A stretch of DNA of 64,000 nt from positions 46,723 through 110,722 of the forward strand of contig NZ_BCVP01000026.1 in the NCBI RefSeq assembly GCF_001591805.1, read 5' to 3'. This DNA is from Neobacillus novalis NBRC 102450 (GTDB lineage: Bacteria > Bacillota > Bacilli > Bacillales > Cytobacillaceae). The notes beneath the pieces were generated by a model. The model was not told where the DNA came from, made no database searches, and worked only from the letters and a program-made list of their open reading frames with translations. Position numbers and translations under genes: made by a program. Below are positions 54,304 to 63,430 of the stretch, piece by piece; positions within the stretch are counted from its first letter, which is position 1; each line of letters opens with the position of its first letter.

Positions 54304-55874
54304 CCTATTGCCACACCTTCCGCCATATCGTAAGGATTACGAATCATTGCTGTTGCATCGGAGAACTCTATTAATAAACCATTCTTCTTTAATTTACTTC
54401 GCAATGCTTGTTCATTCTTTTGATAATAACTTATATTTAATTTCGATTGCTCATACAATCCACTATTTCTTGCTTGCACCACACCGATTACAAAACCATA
54501 CCGTTTATAAAGTTTATTCAAAAATTCACTGAATTCTATTGATTCATTTGGCTTAACATTAATAAAAACTAAAGTTTGTAAAAACGTGTCAGTCATACTA
54601 TATCTATAACTTGTTCCTGTTTTGTAGTTACCGATGCCACCATCTCTAGCTAAAGTTCTTACAATACTAAGCTGATGTCTTTTTAATTGATCTGAGATTA
54701 TTTCTTTAACTGTATTAAATAGTTTAGTAGTTACATCATAATAATTATTACATTTGAGCAAAGTATTGATAACTCTACTTTTTCTAGAAAGGAGTTTTTT
54801 CAAACCCATTAGTTCAATAAAAATTTCAGGATTTTCCTGCCAAATTGATAATTGTTTAACTATACTTTTCTCATCCCCTAATAAATTAAAGAAATGCATT
54901 TTAAAATAGTGCTCAAATTTATCCTTAATTAATGTCTCATTTTTCCTAAAAGTACTAGCAGATGTTTTTAGTATCTGCTCTTTTTTTCCATCTAAACAAT
55001 CAAAGAATAACTGAATATTTTCGTGTTGAGCAACCTTTGCTCTATCATACATATATCGTAAAAGCTGAAAACTAACTAAGCTCGTTAAAAATTTAAACAT
55101 TTCATAAACATCAACGTTAATATTTAAAAGGTTATTTAGTTCTTCCGCAAATTCTTCAAATAAAGGGTGGTCATTAACAGGTAAGGAAGGGTACTCTTTT
55201 ACATCACCCGTATTTTTTAATGGGTAGGTATCATTCCTCAGATTCTGATCTTTATCTCCTAATGCTGCTTGAATTGAATTAACAATTTTTTCTATAGAAA
55301 TATTTTTTTGAAGTAATACCTTTAATCGCTCCTCGATTGACTTTCTCAATTCTGAATTATTAACAGTTCCGTATGATAGCATTAAATAGAAAAGTTCCCC
55401 ACCACGAGCAAAAAAGTTCCGTTCATATGAAACAACTTTTCCTTTAGTGCGAAGTTCAAAAAATAAAAGACTTTCATGTAAAGGATATAAAGTTCTGGCG
55501 TACCAGGATCGGTCAGCCTCTTTGCCTCTTCCGTCAGTTAATGGGACTTCCAAGTTTCTCAAAAACTCCCTGATAACTTCTACTTTTTCTTCACTAGGTA
55601 TTCTTTCGTACAAATTAGTCTTCTGATCTGAATCTAATTGAGCGGTATCCCTTTTACTTCCTTCCTTAACTCCCTCAAAAACAAATTTTCGAAGATTAAC
55701 AGACTTATTTCTAAAATAGCAATCAGCATCTAAACAATAATCCGTCCCATACATTACATTTAAAAACTCCAAAACATATTCAGGTCCTCTTTGTCCATCT
55801 TTAAATCGATGTCCCCAGATTTGAGCAGAAAGTTTTGAAGAAAATTCTTCAACATTTGCAGTTTTTCCCGACAT
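54300..55874 (-). CDS. Restriction-module protein in DptG/SspG position
   Basis: 524 residues from ATG 55874 (GAGGTGA five bases upstream); GTG 55883 is an alternative. It starts SGKTANVEEFSSKLSAQIWG and is largely helical, with ISDQLKRHQLSIVRTLARDG near residue 400. No nuclease or ATPase motif is visible. It is named by place only: in dpt operons the middle gene is dptG. It is coupled to the FtsK gene by a four-base overlap, so the two proteins probably form one complex. Confidence 0.65.
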   Translation of the reverse strand: MSGKTANVEEFSSKLSAQIWGHRFKDGQRGPEYVLEFLNVMYGTDYCLDADCYFRNKSVNLRKFVFEGVKEGSKRDTAQLDSDQKTNLYERIPSEEKVEVIREFLRNLEVPLTDGRGKEADRSWYARTLYPLHESLLFFELRTKGKVVSYERNFFARGGELFYLMLSYGTVNNSELRKSIEERLKVLLQKNISIEKIVNSIQAALGDKDQNLRNDTYPLKNTGDVKEYPSLPVNDHPLFEEFAEELNNLLNINVDVYEMFKFLTSLVSFQLLRYMYDRAKVAQHENIQLFFDCLDGKKEQILKTSASTFRKNETLIKDKFEHYFKMHFFNLLGDEKSIVKQLSIWQENPEIFIELMGLKKLLSRKSRVINTLLKCNNYYDVTTKLFNTVKEIISDQLKRHQLSIVRTLARDGGIGNYKTGTSYRYSMTDTFLQTLVFINVKPNESIEFSEFLNKLYKRYGFVIGVVQARNSGLYEQSKLNISYYQKNEQALRSKLKKNGLLIEFSDATAMIRNPYDMAEGVAIG

Positions 55875-55884
55875 TATTTTCACC

Positions 55885-57564
55885 TCAATCTACAAAAATC
55901 TCATCATGAATGAACAAACCTTTTTCAGAATCTAGTCTTAAAATATTTAAAACAAATTGATCCTGTTCACTATTTTTTATAATCTCATTTTTAAAAGTAT
56001 CTAATAAGATTTCTACATCTTCTTTTAGAATATTGTGGGTATTTCCGTTATTTAACCGCATTAAATATTCAAAAACATGTAAATCTACTGGCATTTTTAT
56101 TTTATGGTTCACAGCCATGTAAAATCTTGACGGTAAGTGGTCAATGTCATTTCTTGTATTTTCTTCTTCAATGATTACTTGTGTACTAGGGACCAAAGAG
56201 TGAATCATTAAATTCTCATTCGTTGCATACAATTGTTGACTTGGGGAAACAAGTCTTTTCGAGAAGGATCTATTTAATCCATTAATTATGTCCTTCCTAC
56301 TGTGCATACGTTTAATCAAATTATCGAACATTTGGTCATATTCATTTATGTATTGAAATGGGATCATGCTCTTTCTGTTAAATAGAACTTCATTAGGAAA
56401 TTCAAAATAAAACTTTCTTCTGAGTTTACTAATCCATTCATCAATCAGAGTATCATTACTATCTTTGTTATGATCCCTATACATTTCTAAACGTTTTTTG
56501 AAGTATCCCAGATATAAATCTAGGTCATTATTATAAAGAGCAGAATGTAGAGATTCTAACTCTTTGTCACCGCTTAAATCTCCATTGATGATAAAATCAT
56601 CAATTCTTGATACTGAATGAGCTCCTGGGTCCAATTCTCTGAAATGCCTTAATGCTCTCATTTCAGAAAAGGCTTCATGTTCAATGTTATGGCCATAAAA
56701 ATTTTGATAATAAGGTTTTTCAATTTGTTGTTTTAACCCATCATAACCCGCATCTTTTATATCCTTACAAGTAAATCCACCCGTTAATAGAAAGCTAATA
56801 TGTATCAATAACTCACGCATAGTAATGTGTGTACCTAAATAATCTAATAGTCTATATTGTTCGACTAGCCTATCTTTCACATGGGGTTGTGATGTCCTTT
56901 TATGATTTAAATATATAATGCATGAATTTTTACTGGTGCATCCATCGCATGGCAGCCAATTTTCCTCCTTGTTCCATTCCGCTAAAACCTTTTCTACATA
57001 GATAGAGGAGGTTACACTTAATAAATTGATTACACTAAAAGTTTCATCATTACTTCTATAGTCCCTAAAACGATCTGTTACTGCCTTCTTCAGTGAACTC
57101 AAATCTCTGCATTGAGATAAAAACTTTGTCAGTTTACCTTCATTAGCTGCAATTAAATAATATACTTTTTTTGAATGATTAGATTCGATACCTTTTTGAA
57201 GAGAAATAAGTTCTTGTAAGATAATTTCCTCTTTAAGCTCTGAGAGATCCTTTACAATTCTGATTTTTCCATGAATAAACTCTATATCAATAATTCCCGA
57301 GGTCGGCCAATTTCCTAGTTCTTGCTGACTGAATTTATTATAGATAGAACGGCAAAGTCTAGTTTTCCCATCTCCTGCATTTCCTGTAAGGATTACACTT
57401 TGCGGCCGAGACTTAAACATTTCAATCAAGTAATGCTCTACTTTTGTATCAATTTTAAAAGAATAAGCGTTTTCACTTTGTTCATATGTATATTCATCAT
57501 AGATTTTTGAATGGTTAGGAGAAAGAACATTAAACTGATCTAAATAATTTACAAAAGAATTCAT
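55885..57564 (-). CDS. DptF/SspF-like P-loop protein, first gene of the restriction module
   Basis: 559 residues. Walker A SVILTGNAGDGKTRL at about residues 55-70; the following region to 200 includes a Walker-B-like stretch. CDGCTSKNSC near residue 210 could bind zinc. GNAGDGK/GSSGDGK-type loops are what I recall from DptF. ATG with AAGGGGAAC upstream, and an extended -10 promoter at 57622. It leads the island, ten bases before the next gene. DptF is thought to act with DptG and DptH to cut DNA lacking phosphorothioate. Confidence 0.75.
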   Translation of the reverse strand: MNSFVNYLDQFNVLSPNHSKIYDEYTYEQSENAYSFKIDTKVEHYLIEMFKSRPQSVILTGNAGDGKTRLCRSIYNKFSQQELGNWPTSGIIDIEFIHGKIRIVKDLSELKEEIILQELISLQKGIESNHSKKVYYLIAANEGKLTKFLSQCRDLSSLKKAVTDRFRDYRSNDETFSVINLLSVTSSIYVEKVLAEWNKEENWLPCDGCTSKNSCIIYLNHKRTSQPHVKDRLVEQYRLLDYLGTHITMRELLIHISFLLTGGFTCKDIKDAGYDGLKQQIEKPYYQNFYGHNIEHEAFSEMRALRHFRELDPGAHSVSRIDDFIINGDLSGDKELESLHSALYNNDLDLYLGYFKKRLEMYRDHNKDSNDTLIDEWISKLRRKFYFEFPNEVLFNRKSMIPFQYINEYDQMFDNLIKRMHSRKDIINGLNRSFSKRLVSPSQQLYATNENLMIHSLVPSTQVIIEEENTRNDIDHLPSRFYMAVNHKIKMPVDLHVFEYLMRLNNGNTHNILKEDVEILLDTFKNEIIKNSEQDQFVLNILRLDSEKGLFIHDEIFVD

Positions 57565-57935
57565 TGATTAGTTCCCCTTCAGAATTTTCAAATTATTTAC
57601 TCTTGATTCTAAACTATAAATATTATATCACAAATAATGGGAACATTAGGACTTAACTTCAAATAAATTAGTAAAATAATACTTAAATGCCACAAATATA
57701 AATAGGTAAGTTAACTCAGTTTTAATAATAAAGAAGAAATTTCTATGTTAATTGGAAAATAGATCACTATTAACTATTGGAAACAAGTTAAACAATCTAA
57801 GAAATTCAAACTAATCGATTTCGCTCATAGGTATACTTAGATTTTGAAAATAAAAAAACACTTCCTCTAAATGAAAAAGTGTTTTAGTCCAAAAAGGCGG
57901 TTTTATAGTTTGTGCCTGTGTAGGATAATACTCCA
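57565..57935. promoter_or_regulatory. Leader and promoter region of the island
   Basis: On the minus strand TGATATAAT (TATAAT at 57622-57627) is an extended -10 box, about 58 bases before the first island gene; the -35 is weak. The rest of this AT-rich stretch has no gene I can support. Confidence 0.5.
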
Positions 57936-57991
57936 GGGTCAGCGGGACCCCCAGTGTGCTAAAGCGTTAGCGCATCAAGGATCTGACCCAC
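57936..57991. repeat. REP-like palindrome, diverged copy 6
   Basis: GGGTCAGCGGGACCCCCAG arm, AAAGCGTTAGCG centre, GATCTGACCC arm. Directly beside copy 7. Confidence 0.75.
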
Positions 57992-58008
57992 TGGCCTTGC
58001 ACAGAAAA

Positions 58009-58060
58009 AGGGGTCAGTCCCCCGACACGGTAAAGCTTTAGTTCACCAGGGGAATGACCC
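58009..58060. repeat. REP-like palindrome, copy 7
   Basis: GGGGTCAGTCCCCCG arm, AAAGCTTT centre, CCAGGGGAATGACCC arm; nearly the same as copy 8 at 63676. Confidence 0.85.
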
Positions 58061-58134
58061 GGGACCATGGGGACGGTTCTGCTGGGTTTTTTTGAAGGTA
58101 AATGTGAATGAAAAAACACGATAAGGAGAACCAA

Positions 58135-58236
58135 TTGGCTAATGCGATGGGCCAAAAGCAGTTTTTCTTGGTGGTGTACAATCCAAACGAGGAGTGGTTA
58201 ACATGGAAAAGCAGGTACGGCGAAATAACTAATTGA
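58135..58236 (+). CDS. Possible 33-residue ORF
   Basis: TTG start six bases after AAGGAG; encodes LANAMGQKQFFLVVYNPNEE and 13 more residues. No family. May be a fragment of a larger lost gene. Confidence 0.2.
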   Translation: MANAMGQKQFFLVVYNPNEEWLTWKSRYGEITN

Positions 58237-58296
58237 TGATTTCAAGGTATCCTTTTTTAAGTGTTATGTTTTGCCTCTTGTTTATCCAATTTAAAT

Positions 58297-58329
58297 AAAA
58301 TCGACAAGTTCCGGGTACTTGTCGATTTT
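58297..58329. terminator. Terminator between short ORF and nuclease remnant
   Basis: AAAATCGACAAGT and ACTTGTCGATTTT, perfect 13-base arms with a seven-base loop; works for the minus-strand nuclease gene. Confidence 0.85.
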
Positions 58330-58370
58330 GATAAAGAATAATTATTTCTTTGTATATTCAAAAACTATAC

Positions 58371-59401
58371 TTAAAAATCATCAGTAGCTTCCATTGCCTG
58401 TTGAGACATATATTCTTCTCTAATCTGCGATAGAGATTTACCGCTTTCTTTATGGATTGCAAAAACATATGTTTGTACACTGGACCATCCATAAATCTCC
58501 TTTAACCACGATTGCATAGATTTTTCTTTGTCATTTACCATGATGTTTCCATTAGCTAGAAGTATTCCTTCATTGTCTCTATCCTTGGCTGCAATAACAT
58601 CTCCTTCTTTGACCACTCCCCAACCAAGCATTGCATCTATCTTTGGTAGAGTCCGTCGGGTACCACCTTTATTTCTTTTTACCATTGTAGCTAATGATTT
58701 ATCCATAAGATTCACATAGTAATCTTCAAAATTGGTGACGGGTAAAACTTTTTCCGTTTGTAAATAAATTTCATCATTGACCTTAAAGGGAGTAAGTTTA
58801 TAACAACTCATATCCACATGATTACTATTTAGCCAGGACACTGCGGAAAGTGTCTGTTCATCGAAATCTGAAGCTACCAAAACAATCTTTTGCTTTTTGT
58901 TAAAACTCTTTTCCGCCTCGTTGACCCTCAAAAATTCGTTTAACTTTCGGATTCGAGCTCATAAGAGGTTAGTACGCCAAGTTCAAATTCACTTCGATAT
59001 TTTTCGATATAGGGTGCATAAACTTTTTTCACAAGATCCTCTGTACTCTCAAGGGTGGCATAACTTGCTGCGTAACGGATAGCCTGAAATTCAAAAGCCT
59101 CTTTCCTGCCTTCAATATCTTTTCGGTCCCGTTTAATTTCGATTAAGACGATATTCCCATTATTATCAATTGCAGTTAAGTCGCTCCGACCATTCTTTTC
59201 ATTCTTGACTTGCTGACCCACAATGAGCATTGATTCTTCATCATCACAAATCATATCGATACTGCTTCTTAGAATTTCTTCTATATCACTTTCTTGCATT
59301 CTTAAATCAGCAAAAGTGACTGCCTCTATTTTCTCTGCTTTTCTGCCATTCAAAACGTACACTAAATCACCCCACATACCTAACAAAATTTCATAAACCA
59401 T
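58371..59401 (-). pseudogene. PD-(D/E)XK nuclease-like protein, frameshifted
   Basis: One gene in two frames. The 5' part (59401-58940) starts MVYEILLGMWGDLVYVLNGR and carries GRSDLTAIDNNGNIVLIEIK, the Asp and Glu-x-Lys of a PD-(D/E)XK core near residues 72-90. It closes after SYELESES. One base change in frame near 58945-58955 restores RKLNEFLRVNEAEKSFNKKQ and the 3' part (58931-58371), with KKQKIVLVASDFDEQTLSAV. The whole would be about 343 residues, similar to NucS/DUF91-like or other stand-alone endonuclease-related proteins. Recent pseudogene or sequencing error. Confidence 0.8.
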
Positions 59402-59438
59402 ATTAGTTATGTTTCCAAAATCTAAAAAGAATCATACT

Positions 59439-59546
59439 TTATGTCCCTGGAGTTTCACTCTCATAGGGTTCACTATCGGCTCCCATTAGCGTATATACTT
59501 TGTGAAGTTCCCTTTTTTCTAAACTATTATCTATCCCGTTCTGCAT
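59439..59546 (-). CDS. Short ORF, likely truncated gene
   Basis: 35 residues (MQNGIDNSLEKRELHKVYTL, then MGADSEPYESETPGT). The start overlaps the upstream stop as TGATG. From memory this looks like the first third of a small Ada-type zinc-binding protein; the cysteine part is missing. Weak evidence. Confidence 0.4.
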   Translation of the reverse strand: MQNGIDNSLEKRELHKVYTLMGADSEPYESETPGT

Positions 59547-60106
59547 CAATGATCACCTGAAATACTCAAATGTTTTAAAGAATTGCCATTATCCCATCGC
59601 TGATTACCATTTATCCATTTTGCAAAAAAGTCCCAATCCCGAATTGTTCCGTCATTATTTAGTATTTCAAGATAAACACCGTCACCCTTTCCCACTTGCC
59701 AAATAGCTTGAGCGGAATTTACTTTTTCTGAAATACCGCTTTTCATTATGTAATCAACAAAAACAGCTTTACCAGGTCCATAGGTTTCGGCAACATAGGC
59801 TACTAAGTAAATATCGATGCAGCTTGCTCCAAATTCATTTGGGCTGCCGCTAAGAATATGTTGTTTAATTAAGTTTTTTCTTTGTTCATCGGATGCGAAT
59901 AAGATTGCTAGTTTAATTTCGTCTATTTGATACGCTTGATAACTTCGCTTTTCCCATTGTTTTAATTGGGTGTAAACACCTTGAACTGAAATCAGTTTGT
60001 TCAGCATATTTTTTAAATTACAAACTGTGGGGATGACGTTATGATGAATGTTGCGTCCTCGCAAAATGTTTGGTAATTTAATAGGTTCTAGAATAGTATG
60101 TTTCAT
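59546..60106 (-). CDS. Hypothetical protein, 186 residues
   Basis: ATG 60106 preferred (TTGGAGTC upstream). Contains CNLKNMLNKLISVQGVYTQL, then LAILFASDEQRKNLIKQHIL and WDFFAKWINGNQRWDNGNSL. Mixed alpha/beta, soluble, no motif recognised. Stop overlaps the start of a short ORF, so the two were one operon. Confidence 0.65.
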   Translation of the reverse strand: MKHTILEPIKLPNILRGRNIHHNVIPTVCNLKNMLNKLISVQGVYTQLKQWEKRSYQAYQIDEIKLAILFASDEQRKNLIKQHILSGSPNEFGASCIDIYLVAYVAETYGPGKAVFVDYIMKSGISEKVNSAQAIWQVGKGDGVYLEILNNDGTIRDWDFFAKWINGNQRWDNGNSLKHLSISGDH

Positions 60107-60324
60107 CTTTTTGACTCCAATATATATTATTTTTATATTGTAATTCGACAAAATCTGGGATTACTCCTCCCAAGAAACAACCGCTACTTCATAAATCATA
60201 ATAAAAACGAAACTGGCTTTCGCTATTTTTTCCTTCTCTATCATTCACACCCCCATTAAATCTCCTAAATATCACATAGTCCTAGGTGCTCCAGATCTTC
60301 AGTTTGCTCCTCTATACTAGATTT

Positions 60325-60486
60325 TCACCCGTTCATATCCATAATATATTCCACCCGTGCAAATACTTCTTTTAGCAGTGTCTCTTTAACGGATACCCCA
60401 TCCACGAAATCATAGGCAAACAGTCTACCGTAAGCATCATTTTTGTTCCCGTCTTCAAACTCCATCGATAGTCTGCCTCCCTTAAT
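60325..60486 (-). pseudogene. Staphylococcal-nuclease-like fragment fused to a DnaB relic
   Basis: About 53 residues: KGGRLSMEFEDGNKNDAYGR, then LFAYDFVDGVSVKETLLK and EVFARVEYI. This resembles the central beta-barrel and helix of SNase-type thermonucleases (D-x-YGR-x-LAY-x-FVDG). The catalytic first part is absent. In frame with the last residues of a DnaB fragment, so a recombination join is likely. Confidence 0.6.
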
Positions 60487-61076
60487 TAAACAAATGACAG
60501 GGCAATCAAAATCCTTCCCCATCGTTTTGAGGGATTTTTATATTTCCGTTACCTACAAATAGGAATTTCCTCCATAAAATTGACTTGAGTGGGTCAGGAT
60601 GATACCTGTTTTTGCACTTTTCTGGCGTATTGGATCTTCCCAGGGTGCCTCATAGATATCTGCCAACGCCTGTTGTAAGGGCGTGTGATTATCCATCTTC
60701 ATTTGGTTGATTTTATCCAATTCGGCAATGACTTTCGAAATCTCCCAATCATTTATGGCAGCAACCGTTAATATGTTTCTCTTTTCCCGTTCCTTCCACA
60801 GATCAAGAATGAGCTTCTCCATTCCCTCAAACTTCTCAACTTCCGCGTGCGATAACAGCTCCGCTAGGTAAGACATTCCCCCTACGATTCAAGGTCGGGT
60901 AGGGTTGACAATGTGATCAAATCGATATTCTTACCAGTTCGTGTTAACTCCACCATTCTTCTCATGACTTCTTTATTTCGTGTACATTCCAGCAGCTCAG
61001 GTTGGATCACGGTATCCTTGAGTAAGTACTCCGCCTTCATCATGCTTCCTAAAAACGCTTTTTCCGCGATACTCAA
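60486..61076 (-). pseudogene. Phage-type DnaB replicative helicase remnant
   Basis: Begins at a TTG overlapping the DnaD stop (TTGA). Frame one: EKAFLGSMMKAEYLLKDTVI, DnaB N-terminal domain; after DLES a one-base loss shifts to frame two (GMSYLAELLSHAEVEKFEGM ... TGI). The ATPase domain is almost wholly deleted; only GKDFDCPVICL of the motif 3 region remains before the nuclease fragment. Inactive. Confidence 0.75.
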
Positions 61077-62083
61077 TCCTCTTCACCTTCCGTAAGGTCG
61101 AGTTCAAATCCACTTGGAATATCTCTTCCAGCTTTAAACGATTCGGTTGATTGCCTATGCTTCGGTACGGACTTTTGGTTCTCATGGTAGGCATCAATTT
61201 CTTCTACAGTGAGTAAAGACTCATTTTCCCAGTTTTTCAGGATCCCAACCACATAGCTAAGCCTTCGCTTGTTATTAGCACAGGCAATATTCATCGCTTT
61301 TATCATCACATCTTTCGGCTGTAAAAAACTAGAATCATCCAACCAAGCTAACAGCTGCTGTTTCGCATTTACGTTCGAAAAACCAAATCCATTAACGTCC
61401 CAAAACTCTACAATTTCTTTCACATCTTTTTGATTATTATGTAATGGATTCACGATGTCTGGCTTTTCCTCTATATTTGGATTAAAAGCTTCTTGTTGTT
61501 GTTTTTTATTTTCTTTTTTATTTTCATTTTCTTTTTGTCCACGTATCGTATATCGTTGCATGAACGTATCGTCTAAACCTTCGCATTCAGTTTCGACATA
61601 TGTATCAATTTCATTTTCGTCACTAACATCATTGCAGTTAGACAACTCTTTTTGTCCACAAAAGGATTCAAATAGACTGCGAATTTCCTGTTTTTGAATG
61701 CCTACCGAAATATATTGAATGAGTGAGAGATCCTCCACATCTTTTAACTCGGAATAAATACAATCCATAACCGGTTTTCCGCCTTTATGGAGATTATATT
61801 TACCCCAGTTTTTAATCGCGAGTTCTCTCGTTTCTGGATTGTAACGAATTACCTTGTGATGCACGATGAATCGTTCCATTAACGAATGAACACTTTCAAT
61901 AGAATAGCCCAAATCAAAAGCCATTTGTTTTTTGGTAATCTTATAGATTCCAATTTGGGTCGTATGTGGATTGGTAAGCAAGTACAAATAAAAGTATTTG
62001 TCCTCCGGTGTCATCTCTTCTGAAACAATCGGATTCTTCCAAAAATCCGTACGCACCATTCTATACTTTGCCAAATCAACCAC
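61073..62083 (-). CDS. DnaD-like phage replication initiation protein
   Basis: 336 residues. The N-terminal 110 residues are a winged-helix domain (MTPEDKYFYLYLLTNPHTTQ, then GIYKITKKQMAFDLGYSIES); a charged Lys/Glu/Asn linker follows, then a C-terminal DnaD-like helical region (FGFSNVNAKQQLLAWL, NKRRLSYVVGILKNWENESL). This is the layout of phage and integrative-element replication proteins that load DnaB. Its partner dnaB is broken, so it is probably a prophage leftover. Start GTG 62083 has a close AAAGG; downstream TTG and ATG are alternatives. Confidence 0.85.
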   Translation of the reverse strand: MVDLAKYRMVRTDFWKNPIVSEEMTPEDKYFYLYLLTNPHTTQIGIYKITKKQMAFDLGYSIESVHSLMERFIVHHKVIRYNPETRELAIKNWGKYNLHKGGKPVMDCIYSELKDVEDLSLIQYISVGIQKQEIRSLFESFCGQKELSNCNDVSDENEIDTYVETECEGLDDTFMQRYTIRGQKENENKKENKKQQQEAFNPNIEEKPDIVNPLHNNQKDVKEIVEFWDVNGFGFSNVNAKQQLLAWLDDSSFLQPKDVMIKAMNIACANNKRRLSYVVGILKNWENESLLTVEEIDAYHENQKSVPKHRQSTESFKAGRDIPSGFELDLTEGEED

Positions 62084-62215
62084 TGCCTTTCTTCAAATAA
62101 AACTTCTTCATTACTTTTTTATAGTTAAATGAAGAAAATGGTCATATGTTTTTCAATTGAATCTGAATCTTTTATGACACTATTCATAACCTTGTCCTTT
62201 GCAAGGGCAATATGA

Positions 62216-62260
62216 AAAAAGCCCGCGTCTCAGTACTTCTACGATAGCGAGATTGGCGGG
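62216..62260 (-). terminator. Terminator-like stem on the minus strand
   Basis: CCCGC...TCTC pairs with GAGA...GCGGG; on the minus strand the stem is followed by CTTTTTT. Confidence 0.65.
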
Positions 62261-62313
62261 GTAAAGCGAATCCCCATTTTTTATTTATGAAGGGATTTTT
62301 AGAGCAAAACGTC

Positions 62314-62352
62314 AAAAAACGCCTTCAAAAATCATTTTTGAAGGCGTTTTTA
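62314..62352. terminator. Bidirectional terminator
   Basis: AAAAACGCCTTCAAAA-ATCA-TTTTTGAAGGCGTTTTT, perfect 15-base arms, T-runs on both strands. Apart from these hairpins nothing is seen in 62084-62671. Confidence 0.88.
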
Positions 62353-62671
62353 CAATTTTGGGTGATTTTATAGGCTTTTTTGAATGAAGTAGTCGAAAAA
62401 TGCTAGACACGCAGCGCTATCGGTATCTTATATCTATATTTAATATAACGGGTTCCATTTCCTATCGCAAAACGTTAATTAACAAATAAAAATGTAAAGT
62501 AAAATGCATATCAAATTGCACCTCATATTACGATGCTTTTTGTTTAAAAATTAAATAGCCAATCCGTAGGACTAGACTATTCTCAGAATTTATTTTTGTT
62601 GCTAATTGGGATACCGTCAGGAAAATGCGAATTTACAGCGCTATGCACATTTTCATGACGATTCTCCCAAT

Positions 62672-62712
62672 GGCAATAAAACGCCCTTAACCAAAGAAAA
62701 GGATGAGGGCGT
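62672..62712 (-). terminator. Terminator of the Ltp-like gene
   Basis: ACGCCCT and AGGGCGT arms 11-42 bases after the stop; on the minus strand TTTTATT follows. Confidence 0.8.
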
Positions 62713-62722
62713 GTTTTGCGTT

Positions 62723-63430
62723 TTATTTATTTAAATTCTTAATAGCATAATCGGCTTCTTCTTTTGTAAATTTTTCACCGTATTCAGAAGTCAGTTGGTC
62801 TCTTATCGCTTCTGGTGACATACTCATTGATTCCTGATAGCTTTTTGCCTTTTCCAAGGCATTTTTATTAAAATCGGCTTTTAAATTGTCAATTGCGTAC
62901 TGTGCTTCATCATTAGTAAATTTTTCACCTTGTTCAGAAATAAGTTGATCATAAATTCCTTGTTTTGACATGTGCATAGTTTTTGAATAGGATTCAGCCT
63001 TTTTCAAAGCGTTTGCTTTCCAGTCAAATTTAAGATTATCCATTGCATACTTAGCAGATTCTGCGGAAAACTTTTCACCATATTCAGAAGTTAATTGTTC
63101 ATAAATTCCTTGTTTTGACATGTTCATTGTTTTTGCATACGATTCAGCCTTTTTCAAAGCAGATTTATATTCTGCAGGAACATTATCCTCTGCCTTCGTA
63201 TCTTCTTTTTTTGGTTCCTCTTTTTTTGGTTCCTCTTTTTTTGGTTCCTCTTTTTTCTCCTCTGGTTTATCCTTTACCGATTCGGTGACAGCCGACTTGC
63301 TTTCCTTTTTGTTTGCGTCCGCTTTATCATCGTCGTTGCTGTTGACAGCAGCCACAATAATAATAATCGCAATCACCCAAACCCACCATTTTTTATAGAA
63401 CGGTTTTTTCTGTTTTTGTTGTTTCTCCAT
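62723..63430 (-). CDS. Membrane-anchored Ltp-like protein with three repeats
   Basis: 235 residues from ATG 63430 (AGGGTGG eight bases upstream; GTG 63442 is an alternative). A Lys-rich start and one membrane segment (WWVWVIAIIIIVAAV) are followed by a low-complexity linker with a repeated EEPKK unit, then three tandem copies of about 45 residues (ALKKAESYAKTMNMSKQGIY, ALKKAESYSKTMHMSKQGIY, ALEKAKSYQESMSMSPEAIR, each ending with E-K-F and Y-A-I/M-x-N-L). These are Ltp repeats (host cell surface-exposed lipoprotein family). The founding Ltp of a Streptococcus prophage blocks phage DNA injection. No lipobox here; anchoring is by the helix. Possibly a superinfection-exclusion factor. Confidence 0.85.
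   Translation of the reverse strand: MEKQQKQKKPFYKKWWVWVIAIIIIVAAVNSNDDDKADANKKESKSAVTESVKDKPEEKKEEPKKEEPKKEEPKKEDTKAEDNVPAEYKSALKKAESYAKTMNMSKQGIYEQLTSEYGEKFSAESAKYAMDNLKFDWKANALKKAESYSKTMHMSKQGIYDQLISEQGEKFTNDEAQYAIDNLKADFNKNALEKAKSYQESMSMSPEAIRDQLTSEYGEKFTKEEADYAIKNLNK

Noticed and set aside
40338..57564. Classical DndABCDE-DptFGH or BREX system
   Set aside because: No DndB, DndD, DndE, PglX, PglZ or BrxL-like gene is present; DUF4007 plus large ATPase plus PAPS-reductase-like protein fits Ssp better.
57967..58155. Minus-strand ORF of 62 codons
   Set aside because: It lies across two REP palindromes and has no protein-like pattern.
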